Source of the DNA: Mycoplasma sp. Pen4 | GTDB lineage: Bacteria; Bacillota_I; Bacilli_A; Mycoplasmatales; Metamycoplasmataceae | Direction: 5' to 3' | DNA: 64,000 bases | Assembly (NCBI RefSeq): GCF_014352955.1 | Contig: NZ_CP060691.1 | Span: forward strand, 434,001-498,000 | Shown here: in pieces, positions 31,650 through 43,006 of the stretch | How positions within the stretch are numbered: the first letter of the stretch is position 1 | How the letters are laid out: every line of letters begins with the position of its first letter | The notes under the pieces: model-generated | What the model was told of the DNA's origin: nothing | What the model saw: the letters and a program-made list of their open reading frames with translations, nothing else | Database searches by the model: none | Program-made: the position numbers and the translations under genes

Positions 31650-32239
31650 AAAAAGATACTGAAACATGAATTAAAAACCAGCAAATTCCATGTTGTAATC
31701 ATAGAAAACATAATATTTATCAAACAATGAAGTATGCTAGAAAACATAATAAAGTTGTTTTTGATACTGTATATTGATTATTGAATACACAAAAAGTGAA
31801 TTTAACACATAAAAATTTAGCAATAGTTTGTAAAACTTTATGTACGCCACTCAAAAAACTTAAAAAAGTGAGAATAGTCAATTTTTACAATAAATTATTC
31901 CATAGCACAACTAGCAAATATATTGTATTCACAAAACCAGAGTATAAAGAAACTATCTGAAACTTAATTGATAAAGATATCAAAAGAAAAGGTAAAAGTT
32001 CTGAGTTATTAGAATATAAAAACACATTATTCAAAGAATACACAGATGAAATACTTAAAAATAACTATTTAGCAGTTTGTGTAATTACTGATGGTATTGA
32101 TGAAGCAATTTATACACTCTTTGAAAATTTTGATGAAATCAAAAACTCACTTAGATTTGCTATTGAAAAGGATTTATTAGATTGCTGATATAGAGAATTT
32201 AAGGATAATCCTAAAAATATCCAAGGAAAGCGTTTTTAA
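31631..32239 (+). CDS. ICE hypothetical protein, basic
   Basis: A 202-residue basic protein whose ATG lies within the previous gene. It has CCNHRKHNIY near residue 21 and a Lys-rich middle (KNLAIVCKTLCTPLKKLKKV), and ends NPKNIQGKRF. The first 70 residues look like a helix-turn-helix or replication-initiator style DNA binder (FDTVYWLLNTQKVNLTHKNLA), which is only a guess. No other domain is visible. Confidence 0.55.
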
Positions 32240-32317
32240 AAGGTAAGAAAATAAGAAACTATGCAAGTAGTTTTTTATTTAAAAATAAAAGAAATTTACT
32301 AATTTTAAGGAGTAAAA

Positions 32318-35300
32318 ATGAAAAACAAAAAGTTAATTTTAACTTCATTATTACAAATTCCTATAATAACAGCTATCAGTACAATTTCATATGTTCCAAC
32401 TGATACATTTAGTCCTAAAACACCTGATGATATAGAATTTACAAAAGATTTTACTTATGATAGTTTGTTAAAAATGTTTCATGATGCTTTTCCTGAAAAT
32501 GTTATTTTAGGACCAAGAGAAAATGAATATAAGTTAATTAATGAAAATCATATTTCAACTGAAAACACAGATGCTACACCATACATTAATACAAGTAATG
32601 AGATTGACTTTGTAAATCCAAGGTATTTTGATTTAGATGAAGAAAGAGACAAAATATATTCATTATTGAATGATAATGCAGAAGTATTATCTTTTGATAG
32701 TTTTTGACTTAATTTCAAAGGAAACTTAAAGTTTTATGATGTTTCCAACCAAGACATTTTCAATGTTGCTAATAATAAACTTAAAAAAGCATTAAATTTA
32801 AGTAATATTCCAGAATTATCTGAAAAAATAAGATCAGAACAAATCAGAGCAACAGCATTTAGTGTAAATTTCAATGAGACAAACAACAAATTCACTTCAT
32901 CATATATACCAAAATACCTAACATATAGTTATAAACAAAATTCCGCAAATAATCAATGAAAGTTATTTTCAAAGCAAACAAACCCAGATTGAAGCAGAAA
33001 TAATACACCAGAAAATGCAACAATTACCATTCAAAACAATGAGTTTTGACCTTCAATAAGACCTTTTTATCCATCAGGTGGATTAGTAATTACTTCTGAT
33101 GGATCTGAAAATTTTAGTTTTCTACAAAATGATGAAGTACATGATTTAAAAGATGCTATGCTTAATAGTTTCTACAAATTAAACTTATACAATAATCTAA
33201 AAACAGCATACAGACATAAACAAAATCAATATTTAGTGCAATCTAATAATCCTATAACAATGAAGGTTGAAAGACCTTTACCTAATAGTTTATGAATTAC
33301 ACCTAGTGCAAGAGAAAGAAAACTTAGAAACCTAGAATTCACTACAACAATAAACTACATTGATGAAGCAGATATGAAAGAATATGCATTTAATCAATTC
33401 TTTAATGCAAGGGGACTTAATAAAATCAATAATGAATGATACTTTCAGGTAGATTATGATGCATTTGTTGATTATGTTTCTAATTTTGGTAAAAATGTTA
33501 ATCAATTAAAAATATATGAAATTCTAAAAGAGACTTTTGGAACAGCAAATTTTGAATTCAAGTTCCAGAAGGAACCAGAAGTTATTGTTAAATACAATTA
33601 TTACAATAATGAAAGTGGTGTAAGAGTTCATTTAGTACCTAATTACTCATACTATGATACCAATTGATGAGAAAGATTAACTATTAATGTACCAAAAATA
33701 GTGAATAATGAAACATCATTACAAAAGATATTTTCACTGAATGTTCTTGCTCCTAAAAGTGATGATCAAGTTTCAGGTGGTGAAAAACCATCAGATCAAT
33801 ATCAAATCTCACAGTTAGAACAACCATCAATAACATTTTTCTCACAAGCAGTTATAAACCTACCATTAAGTGTTAAAAGAAATGAAGAATTGCTTATCAA
33901 TGATAAAGTAATACCAGTTTCATTAACAGGTTTTACATATAATGTTTTACCAAATGATAAGAAATTAAAGATACAAGTTAAGGTATATCATAGAGAAGAG
34001 AATGGTGAAATTAATAGAGATAATTTTAAAATTTACACCATTACTGAAGACTTGTTTAAATCAGCAAAAGTAAATACAGTTTTTGATGAGATTGAATTTA
34101 AATTGCATAGTTGAGATCCAGCAGTTAATTTAAATCAAGCACAAAAGATAAATCCATACATAATTGATGCTAATTTCAAGGAAATTCAAGATGTAGATGG
34201 TAATTTAATACCAAACCCTGATTATGACCCTAAAATTAATGCTAAAACAGGTACATACGAACAAATCTGGACTTTAAATAGTTCTTTTTACAAACACATT
34301 CAAGACCTAAATTTATGACCTACAATTACAAAATTAGAAGAAAACAAACTTTCAGAATACTTTGCAGAAGAAAGGAATTCCATCATAGCAAAAACAATCT
34401 TTGCTGATAATGGTTTAGTTCTCAATTTTGGAGAAGGTTTTGATAGAATTGATGGTTTTTACTTAGGGAATAATTTAAGTGAATTAAATGATAGTAAAAT
34501 AAGGAATTCTAAATTTTCATTACCTAATGAAAGTGAAAAGATATTATATTTTACAAGTCCAAGAGCAAATGGTTGATATCTTTTAAGTGCAACACAAAAA
34601 ACAGGACTAACTAAATATTATTTAATTTACCAAACAAACCAAAAATTCAAGCAAAGAGAACAGCAAAACATTCTAGATAAAGCATTTAATGAATTAAGAA
34701 ATGCAAAATTAGTAAATAATTTAGCAAATTCAAAATTCCTTACTCCTTTTAGAGAATATACAAAAAATAAGTCATTAGATATTGAAAGTATGAGTTATTC
34801 AGACTTAGTAATTGAATATGAAAACTTCTTATTCTACAATAATGTAGTCTTTAATGTTAATTTTAAAGAGTTAAACACATCAGAATTATTAAGAGAATTC
34901 TTCTTTGATGAGTTGATTAAAAACAATAAGCTTATTTTAAGAGATCAGCCATTATTCAAGGAGCAAACAAATAGTGAATTACCAATAGATAATTGAAATT
35001 TATCTACTCCTTTAAGGAGTGTTTTAAGGAATTTAACACCTAATAACTTATCATCAAAACCAGAACTTAATGAATTTTTAGAATTATTTAAGCAATTTCT
35101 AGAAACAAAAATTCAAAACAACAAGGAAGTTAAGAATATTTATAGTTATTTTTCATCTGAACCTATTTCAAATGAAATATTAAAACCAGAAACTTTTGAA
35201 TATTTAAATAATGTTAATGATAAAAATATTGAAGTAAGACAACCAAATGAAAGCATTTATACATATGACTTTTCATTCAAATATAATCTAGATCCAAACC

Positions 35301-37660
35301 AAACTGTTATTAGATTTAATATGAATAGAAATAATCATACTGTTGATTTAACACCATTCCTTTCAGCACTTGGTTATAAGGTTAAATGACCTATAAAAGT
35401 AGAAATTGATAAAGGTAAAATTAAAGAGTTTTTGGAAAACAAAACTTTTAATGATTGAAACAATGAAACTGGTTTGAAGGAAATTGTTGATTATATTAAA
35501 GAGAACATCTTAAACATAACAATTAATGGTGAAACATATCAACAAAATGCATTTGATACAACAGAAATACACCTTGGAACCAAGGACATTCAACTTAGAG
35601 ATATTATTAATGCATTAAAACCAGAAATTAATTTAACAGCAAAGAGTATTTATATTTATCTTAATAATGAAATTGAAGTAGAAAATGAAAATATGGTGTT
35701 TTATCAATCTGATTCAAGAATTGATTTAGAACTACCAAACTTCTCAAACCCATTTGCATTTTTAAAAAGCATTAAGAACTTATCATATGATAATTTAACC
35801 AGAGATGAACTTGTTGCAAAATTGAATGATCCTGCATTGTTTAATAACTTTGTAATGAATACATATATTGATAACAAGTCATATAACTTTAACCTTAACT
35901 ATTTAAGAGACTTTTACATACAAAATATCAATGATAATTTAAGTCTTTTAACAACTGATGAATACACAAAATATTTATCAGATGATGAAATAAAAGATGA
36001 AGGGGTTAAAACATTGCTTAAAAACCTTGTTTTAAGGCCTTTAAATGCAATAAACAGAGATGATATATTAATAGAACAACTTAAATATATCTTTGCTAAT
36101 AAGAGCAAAATAAATGCTAATAGTAATAAAACCAATTTACCTAACTTTAATTTACCTAAACCTGAATTAATCAACCAATTCAAAACACCTGAATTCAAAG
36201 TTGAATATCAAGAAGCAATGAAAAATTATGAAGTATTAGAAAGAATTTTTAAGTACTGAGTACCAAAAGCAAGAAAGAGTTTCACTATTTCTAACCATAG
36301 AAAGACAATTTATGATGGAACATTATCAGAATTACTTTCTGATATGAAACCATTTAAGATTATTTTAAGTGATGAAAATAATTTATTTACCTGAGAAAAA
36401 ATAAATGATTTCTTTCGTGCAAAAATAAGAGAATACAACAAAATTTCACTGCAACCAGATAAATTTAGGTTTTTAAATAATTCATTAGACAAATTTAAAG
36501 AGTGATTAGAATATGCTAAAAAACTTAAAAATAGTCATAGAAAGAAAATTTTATATTACTTATGAAGTTTTTTAGATCAACAAGCATTAAAAATAAGCAA
36601 AAATAAAGTTGAAAGCATAAAACTATTTTCACACTTTTTCCCAAATGCTACCATTGATAACATAATACAAGGTATTTATGATGGTTTAAAACTCACAAAT
36701 AAATATCAGGGACAAGATAGAGAAACATTAAAAGAAGGTATTTTTAATAAGGAAACAAGTTTAAATGAAAGTTTCTACCTATTAAAAACATCAACCAACT
36801 TTGTTTCACCATTTAGATCAATAACTGGTACTTGTAATTTACCAATTTATGTTTTTAGTAATATTGATCCAGAAAGTTTAAATGATAACACATTTAAAAC
36901 TGCACCAGATGATGATTTTACAGATGATTCTAGTACAACAAATACCAATGGTGATGATGAAGAAGATGAAGAAACAGCTAATGGAAATTCAGGAAAAAAT
37001 GGTGATAGTGGAATAAATAATGGTGATGATAATCACTCAAACACCAATAATAATGACGCTGGAAACGGCAATGAAAATAACCAAAACCCCAATGATAAAG
37101 GGACAAAAGAAAAAAACAATGATGCGGAAACACCAAATGGTGGTGATAAAGACCCGATTCATTTAGCTAACAAAATTGACTTATCAAAATATAAGTTTAA
37201 AAATATTCAGTTTTTTATAAATAATGAATATTTAGATGATATTAAAGTTGAAATTGTTAAAGAAATTGTGAAAAATATTGTTGAAGTATTTAATTTTGAT
37301 GAAAAAATAAAGTCAGAAATTATCAATCAAATTGAACTACCTAAATTTGATGATGAGTTTTTCAAAGTTATCATCAAAAAAGAGAAACATAAATTAATTA
37401 ATGGTAAAGATTACTATGAAAATACCAAACTAATTAATTTTAGAGCAAAGAAAAACTCAACTATATTAACAGGTGGGAATAACTTTACAATAGATTTTTA
37501 CACTAGCAAAGATTTTAATCCATTCAAAAAGCAGGAAGAAGCAGCAAAAGAAAGGATTATATGAATTTCATCTGTTGTACTTGGAATAATAATGCTATCA
37601 GGTGGAATAGCAACAGTATTTACACTAAATAAAAGACAAAGAAAGGTAAAGGTATTCTAA
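32318..37660 (+). CDS. ICE giant surface protein
   Basis: A 1780-residue protein with a signal peptide (MKNKKLILTSLLQIPIITAI, no lipobox Cys), a very long extracellular region, and a C-terminal membrane anchor (WISSVVLGIIMLSGGIATVF) with a basic cytoplasmic tail RQRKVKVF. A low-complexity linker rich in Asn, Asp, Gly and Glu (about residues 1535-1615) precedes the anchor. It matches the large Mbov_0399-type ICE surface protein by size, position and architecture and may act in mating-pair contact. AAGGAG sets the start. The next ATG overlaps its stop (TAATG). Confidence 0.8.
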
Positions 37661-38004
37661 TGAATAAATGAAAAAAACCTATGAGAATGAAATTCTTTTG
37701 GTTATGAATTGTAGGTGCAATTTTTATGATGTTTATACCATATTCAATCATTGACTTAGTTAATAGTTGATACCTATTTGATACAGCACAAATTGTTATT
37801 GTGATAAGTATTATTACAATTGCTACAATCTTTTCTTTTGTATCAATAATCTATTTATTCTTACAATTGAAAATAATCAAAAAGAAACGTAAATTAACAA
37901 AGAAATTAATTGCAATTCAAAAGGAAAATAACCCAGAAAATGCAAAAACAATTAAACAAATTGAAAATGAAATTGAAGTTTTAAATAAAACCTACTTTAA
38001 ATAA
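37660..38004 (+). CDS. ICE small membrane protein
   Basis: A 114-residue protein with two membrane helices (FFWLWIVGAIFMMFIPYSIIDL and VIVISIITIATIFSFVSIIYLF) and a charged coiled-coil-like tail (KIIKKKRKLTKKLIAIQKENN). Its ATG overlaps the stop of the giant surface protein, so the two are probably made together. It could be a partner that holds or orients the surface protein; no family is known to me. Confidence 0.7.
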
Positions 38005-38013
38005 AGGAAAAAC

Positions 38014-38487
38014 ATGAAAATATACTACAAAGGAACAGTATTTCCATCAAAACACAACAAAATTACAATGGATGTTAATAATGTTGGTTATGTAATTAAT
38101 GTAATTAATTCAGAACATTTTATACCATGAGAGAAACAAAAAGTATATATTACTGAAATTCAAAAGGACATATATGGTTTCAGAACATTTAATGAAAACA
38201 TAATGTTTCAGCAATTAACTCAACCAAAAGACATCTCACCATACAAAGCACTAACAATACTTAGAGATAATGATTTAATTGATTTATGCAAAGCAATAGT
38301 AAATGAAGACTATAATAAATTACTTGAATTAAAACTAAGTGAGATGACCTTAAATAGAATTTTTAGAACAATGAAAAAGACAGCATTATATGTTCTGGAT
38401 TCATTAAGAGAAAAAACACCAATTCAAAATTTTGATGGAATAATTCAAGCAGAAACAGAAACCATTCAAAATGATGAAAAACTCTAA
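38014..38487 (+). CDS. ICE RuvA-like Holliday-junction-binding protein
   Basis: A 157-residue protein that aligns with the host RuvA encoded at 23184. Shared elements are MKIY...G at the start, GY plus V near residue 25, K(V/I)-(Y/F)I-x-E-x-Q-x-D near 45, then YGF-x-x-F-x-E and a helix-hairpin-helix-like stretch (PKDISPYKALTIL against IEKIGPRIAMNIL). It keeps the OB-fold and part of the junction-binding domain but seems to lack domain III, which recruits RuvB. AAAGGAAAAAC precedes the ATG. The likely role is binding a branched DNA intermediate of the ICE. The family assignment is mine, by eye. Confidence 0.6.
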
Positions 38488-38507
38488 GAAATAGCATTAA
38501 AAATAAA

Positions 38508-38540
38508 CTCACTACACATTTATGTAGTGAGTATTCTTTT
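38508..38540 (+). terminator. Terminator after the RuvA-like gene
   Basis: A CTCACTACA / TGTAGTGAG stem with a short loop followed by a T-rich run. Confidence 0.8.
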
Positions 38541-38569
38541 ATATATTTAAATTTATATCTTAATATATT

Positions 38570-38711
38570 ATAAAAAATGATGAGTGTATATTGCTAACAA
38601 CAGCACCCCATACTTGATGCAATGCAACCTTATTTTATTAATGTGTGGCGATGCTTGCAAACAGGTTGTTCCATTTAATTTTCATGTTTTAAAACACTAC
38701 TAATTCACACA
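38570..38711 (-). ncRNA. Candidate small RNA, unit 1 of a tandem pair
   Basis: A minus-strand extended -10 box TGATACAAT (38717-38725) is followed by TTATGTGTGA. It is then followed by the 37-base block shared with unit 2 (38624-38660) containing the complementary CCACACATTAAT, and by a hairpin with CATCATTTTTT. The 5' TGTGTG and internal CACACA could pair. No gene of reasonable length fits. It is separated from unit 2 by about 320 bases. Confidence 0.5.
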
Positions 38712-38982
38712 TAAATATTGTATCATTATTTTTATATCTTGATTTATTAATTTCTGATATCATTTCCACAAAAACATCTCAGTTATATAAATTAAAAAGG
38801 TTTTTAAATTAAGGAATTATCAAATAAGACAAATGCAACATTAAAATGTTGTTTTTTTAATCTAAATTCAGTTTGTAATTTCCAAAATTTTATAAAAAAA
38901 ATGATGGGTTATGGTTCACAATAACCCCCCCCACCTTAAAATATAGCAACCTTATTTTATTAATGTGTGGCGATGCTAGCAA
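38624..38982. repeat. Two direct copies of a 37-base block in the ICE
   Basis: Copies at 38624-38660 and 38946-38982 differ at one base. The 5' end is GCAACCTTATTTTATTAATG. The flanks are also related (ATGATGRGT to the left, CACACATARATATTGTA-like to the right), so this is a duplicated unit of about 140 bases and not a short repeat. Confidence 0.75.
38836..38858 (+). terminator. Plus-strand terminator between the two RNA units
   Basis: CAACATT / AATGTTG followed by T7. No plus-strand gene ends nearby, so its transcript is unknown; it may protect the region from read-through. Confidence 0.5.
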
Positions 38983-39018
38983 GTATAATGTGCTACTTAT
39001 TGATTTCTCAATCACACA
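38892..39018 (-). ncRNA. Candidate small RNA, unit 2 of a tandem pair
   Basis: A minus-strand extended -10 box TGCTACAAT (39024-39032) is followed by TTATGTGTGA and the conserved 37-base block (38946-38982). A clear rho-independent terminator ends the unit: GGGTTAT / ATAACCC, loop TGTGAACC in transcript sense, then CATCATTTTTTTT. A C8 tract lies in the stem base at 38925-38932 (G8 in the RNA). Same layout as unit 1. Together they look like paralogous RNAs. Confidence 0.55.
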
Positions 39019-39065
39019 TAAGTATTGTAGCATAAAAGACATTTATTGTTTATATTAAAAATTCA

Positions 39066-39108
39066 TAAAAAAAAGATGGATTATGCTTAGTGAAAAAGGA
39101 TCCATCTT
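39066..39108 (-). terminator. Terminator of the minus-strand 51-residue gene
   Basis: On minus, an AAGATGGAT / ATCCATCTT hairpin is followed by T8. Confidence 0.75.
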
Positions 39109-39141
39109 ATATTAAATACTTAGTTAAATAATTATTTTAAA

Positions 39142-39297
39142 TTACATTTTTGATAATCTTTGCATTAAATCAACAAATGCAGCATATTCTTCTGGTCTTT
39201 CTCTTTTTTCTCTTTCTAATCTTTCATCTAATTCTTCAGGTGTAGTTCAACCTGAATTAATAGTGATGATAATTTTGTTTTTCATCTTTGGTTTCAT
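39142..39297 (-). CDS. Small ICE protein on the minus strand
   Basis: A 51-residue protein, the only minus-strand gene in the ICE. It starts MKPKMKNKIIITINSGWTTP (the Trp is TGA) and continues with charged helices ending EYAAFVDLMQRLSKM. AAAGAAG precedes the ATG and a terminator follows, so it looks like a separate unit. The size, charge and orientation would suit an antitoxin, repressor or RNA-binding regulator, but there is no recognisable fold. Confidence 0.55.
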
Positions 39298-39489
39298 ATT
39301 AACTTCTTTCTTATAAATAAATTTTATCTTTTTATAATTAATAACCAAAAAATATGGAAAACATAAAGTCAAAGCTTATGCAAAATGTAAAATGAAATCT
39401 ATGTAATTTGTAAAGTGAATGATGTTTAAAATGTGGAAATTGAAACTGGAAAAACTCACAATTCCTTTGAATTTAATATAATTTATATT

Positions 39490-41388
39490 ATGAAAAGAAA
39501 TAAAAAATGATTAAAATTTATCAGTTTAGGAGCACCTGTTGTGCTTCTTCCATTGATATCAGTGTCTTGTGAAACACTTAATAAGTACTTTTTAAAATAT
39601 AGAAAAGAACCAAAAGATAAACAAGACCCCAAATCACCTTCAACACCCCCAGAAACAAAAAAGGAGACACCTTCAACACCACCTGAACCAAATTCAAACA
39701 CAACAAATCAGGTAAACCCAATTGATGTAATTAACAATTTCAATAGTATTTATACATCAGCAAATCAATTTGATGTAAATCCTCAAGCATTTCATGCTGC
39801 TGGTACATTTTTAGCACATATTATACCCGCTGAACCCCCAACACCACAAGAAACATGGAAGTTCATCTTAAAACATGCACCTACTATTTGATATTATTCA
39901 GGAATTAGCAAATATTATGATTACATATTACAAGCAGATAACTTACCAAATAGTGTTGAAACCATTCAAAAAAGATTACTTAAATTAAAATCAGGACAAA
40001 GTAGTTATGAAACTATAAACATTGAACCACCAAGAACTAGATTAGGTATAGAATGAGTTAATGCTAGAACATATGACTTAGACACAATTATTCAAGTATT
40101 TGGTGATTTCTATACATTTACTTCAGCTTATGCTTCAATGTATCATGGAATTGTTCCATTAGAACGTGATAGCAAAGAGACAGAAATCAAAAAAGATGTC
40201 TCAGATCGTGCTGCAAACTGACATAAATATAGAGATGCTGACTTAACAGAAGAAGAAGGAAGTTATAAAAGAATTTCATATTATGATATGTATAAAGTTT
40301 CAAGAAACTTCTATGAAAGACAAGATAGACACTTCATACAAGATAGAGTTAAAATAAGTCCAAGTGATAGTTCAAGAGAAAGAAGATTACTTTCACTTGA
40401 TCCAGTTCCAGGAGTTGCACCTTCTGATTATCTTTATGTTAATAAATGATACAACTATAAATACCCTTATTCATCATTAACAAAAATAGATAACAGAAAT
40501 TATATTGGTGTATTCCCACAGGAATATCAAACAGAAACAAAAGAATGATCTCCAATGCTATTTTACAATTCAACACTTGTTTTAGCACCATTTAAGGCCA
40601 TTTTAAACTCAAATGTAATGAGTAAAGGTCTTACACTATTAAAACACTATGTAGACTTCAAAATAGTGCTCTCAATGCTTAAAAAAGACCAAACAAAAAC
40701 CTTTATTGAGTTATTAGATGATCAAACAAACACAAAATTACAAGAATTCTATGCTAAAAACAATTATACAAGAGGTTTCAGATCGCTTTTATCAGCATTA
40801 ATTGGAGCAGTTTCTAATGTAATTGACCCAACTATCTATTTAAACTACATTAATGAAGATGGTAAAAAATACTTCTTCTATGATGAATGACCTGATTCAT
40901 ATGAAATAGCATTACATGGTCGTAAAGACTACTTACAACCTTCAAATCAGCGTGCAATTTATACTTTTGGTATAAATCTATACAACAAGTTTTTAATGCC
41001 TTTAAATTACATTTTAAATGGTAAAGATGAATTTAAATTCATTAACTCTAAACTATATTCAACACAAGATGAAGCAGAAACTGCACTAGAATTTAAAACA
41101 GCATTATTTAATGAATTCTATAAACCAGTATTTGGAGCAATTGAAACACTACCGAAAGATGCAAATGATGATGCTAAATTAATGGTGGCAAGACAAAAAG
41201 TTAAAAACTTCCTTGAAAATTCTATTGTTAAAATTGTTTCAGCAGCACCAGATTCTAATGAAAATAACCATAAATATATTCAAAAAGATAAGAATTTACT
41301 TTTAATTTACAATATTACATCAAAAGATATTGAATCAAATCACTTCAACAGACTTTGATTAAAACCTGAAACAACAACAGGAGAATAA
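39490..41388 (+). CDS. ICE lipoprotein
   Basis: A 632-residue lipoprotein with signal peptide FISLGAPVVLLPLISVSC (lipobox ISVSC) and a Pro/Thr/Glu-rich linker with the repeat TPPE (residues about 45-75). A large extracellular domain follows with no known motif. TATAAT (39477-39482) lies seven bases before the ATG, with no Shine-Dalgarno, so the gene has its own leaderless promoter. Mycoplasma ICEs carry a surface lipoprotein (CDS14 type) needed for transfer from the recipient side, and this is the likely counterpart. The start is in frame with the full ORF. Confidence 0.75.
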
Positions 41389-41399
41389 CTTAATATCAC

Positions 41400-41432
41400 A
41401 TGCATAAGATTATTAATTCTTATGCATTTTTT
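41400..41432 (+). terminator. Terminator of the ICE lipoprotein gene
   Basis: A perfect ATGCATAAGA / TCTTATGCAT stem with T6. Confidence 0.9.
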
Positions 41433-41509
41433 AATCTTATTTATGTGAAAATAGTTTCACAAAATGTGGAACAGCACTTATTTTAAGGTTTATTTAGTAA
41501 AATTTGAAT

Positions 41510-42733
41510 ATGAATGAAAGAAATATAAAAGAAATAGAATACATTAACAAATTATCTTGTGATGAGATAACAGAATTATCTGAAAAGTTCAAAAACTCAG
41601 ATGAAAGAAGGGAACAAAAACTAAATATTAACAAAAGAATAGTAAGAAAGATAATAGGACAAAATAACAATGTATATGAATTTGTAATTTATGAGTATTA
41701 CTACTATATTAATGGTAAAAAGCACTTCAAGAGATATTATCCAGAAAAATATATACATCTATTTCATAGAACTTATGATACCAAACTAGTTATTGATAGT
41801 TTTTATCAATACTGTGGTTTAATCAGAAACAAATTTGTTAAGATCAGTTGAAATTTATGTAAATATTATGCAAACAAATATGACTTATTTAACCAAACAA
41901 GCAATATAGAGATAAAAAAACAATATGCAAATACAATTTATATCTCAATTGATGATTGTTATGGTAAAGCAAGGGGAAATAATAAGATCAGCAAAACAAA
42001 TAGTAAGATCATAAAAATATTCTCTGATAAAAATGAAAGTCCAATTTATACATATGAAACATACACTTCACAAGACAAAGAGAAGCTTACAAACAAATCA
42101 AGAGCAGAATTAATAATGACTATTATTCAAAAGTACTATGTTATAGACACAAACACCAAATTATACCTTTTAAGTGATGGTGCAGTTTACTTCAAAAATT
42201 TAGCAAAATTATTGAATGCAGAACATATTTATGATCACTTTCACTTTATTAAACATTTCAATTTCATATTCAAAAAACCAATATTTATCATTAAGAATGA
42301 TGTTAAAGAAAAACTCTTAATTGATAATCAACCAGTATGGAAATGATTGCAAAATTCAATTGAAAACAAAGATGAATTCATAGACAAATTGCTACAACTA
42401 TTAACTTATGAATTTAACAATAAGAACACAAAAAATAACATAAAAGCATTCTTGAAATTCATAAATAACAATTGCAAAGACTTAAAATTCAATGTAAATA
42501 ACATTACAGCACAGTCAGAATCATCTGTGAGTTTATTTAAATCATTATACAAAAAGAGATATTCAACATTTTCATTAAATACAATATTTAATTTAATCAA
42601 TATCAATAAAAGTGATAAATGCAACTTCTTGAATTTTAAATCACTAGTTAATGAAATCAGGGAAACAGCAGAAATCACTTATGAACCAATTCTTTGAAAT
42701 GAGATAAATTACAATCATTATTGAAATAATTAA
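41510..42733 (+). CDS. ICE DDE transposase-like recombinase
   Basis: A 407-residue protein of the ISLre2/UPF0236-type transposase family that ends mycoplasma ICEs (CDS22, Mbov_0401 type). Visible motifs: TIYISIDDCYGKARG near residue 145 (first catalytic Asp) and LYLLSDGAVYFKNLAKLL near 220 (second Asp) followed by IYDHFHFIKHF, the family's D-H-x-H-x-x-K block. The third acidic residue is probably a Glu in the C-terminal helix. TAAAAT (41498-41503) lies six bases before ATG 41510, so it is probably leaderless. It excises and integrates the ICE. Confidence 0.85.
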
Positions 42734-42882
42734 TTTGAATATTTAAGGAATTGTGGTATCACGCGTGCATTATGCGCGATAAATATATTTAGAATAAATA
42801 TATTGCTCTTGTCTTTAATATCATCCCTGATTATTTCAAATTAGGGGGTTAGCAATAAATAGCAGGTATTGCTTTATATAAC

Positions 42883-42965
42883 AGAGTATATTCAATTAGT
42901 CATAGTAAATGACGCACTAATGAATAGAATATATTCAATACAACATGTAGTACATGACGCATTAA
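42883..42965. repeat. Two tandem imperfect repeats near the ICE right end
   Basis: Units 42883-42920 and 42926-42965 share AGWRTATATTCAAT at the left and GACGCAYTAA at the right, with small palindromes (TCATAGTAAATGA, CATGTAGTACATG) between. No gene covers them. They sit in the noncoding right end of the ICE and could be transposase-binding sites. Nearby is a GC-rich palindrome (CGCG...CGCG, 42762-42779). Confidence 0.6.
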
Positions 42966-42981
42966 AGAGTAAATAAGAAAA

Positions 42982-43006
42982 TACACATCATTTATAATGA
43001 TGTGTA
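42982..43006. other. Long hairpin at the ICE right end
   Basis: ACACATCATT / AATGATGTGT with a 3-base loop. There is no good T-run on either side, so it may be a structural or protein-binding site and not a terminator. Confidence 0.5.

Noticed and set aside
36930..37150. Gene boundary or frameshift in the giant surface protein
   Set aside because: The frame is open throughout; this is a low-complexity linker.
38624..38982. CRISPR array
   Set aside because: Only two repeats, 322 bases apart, and no cas genes; the units extend beyond the repeat.
39483..39701. Minus-strand Gly/Ser-rich frame over the ICE lipoprotein start
   Set aside because: Reverse complement of the Pro/Thr linker and signal peptide codons.
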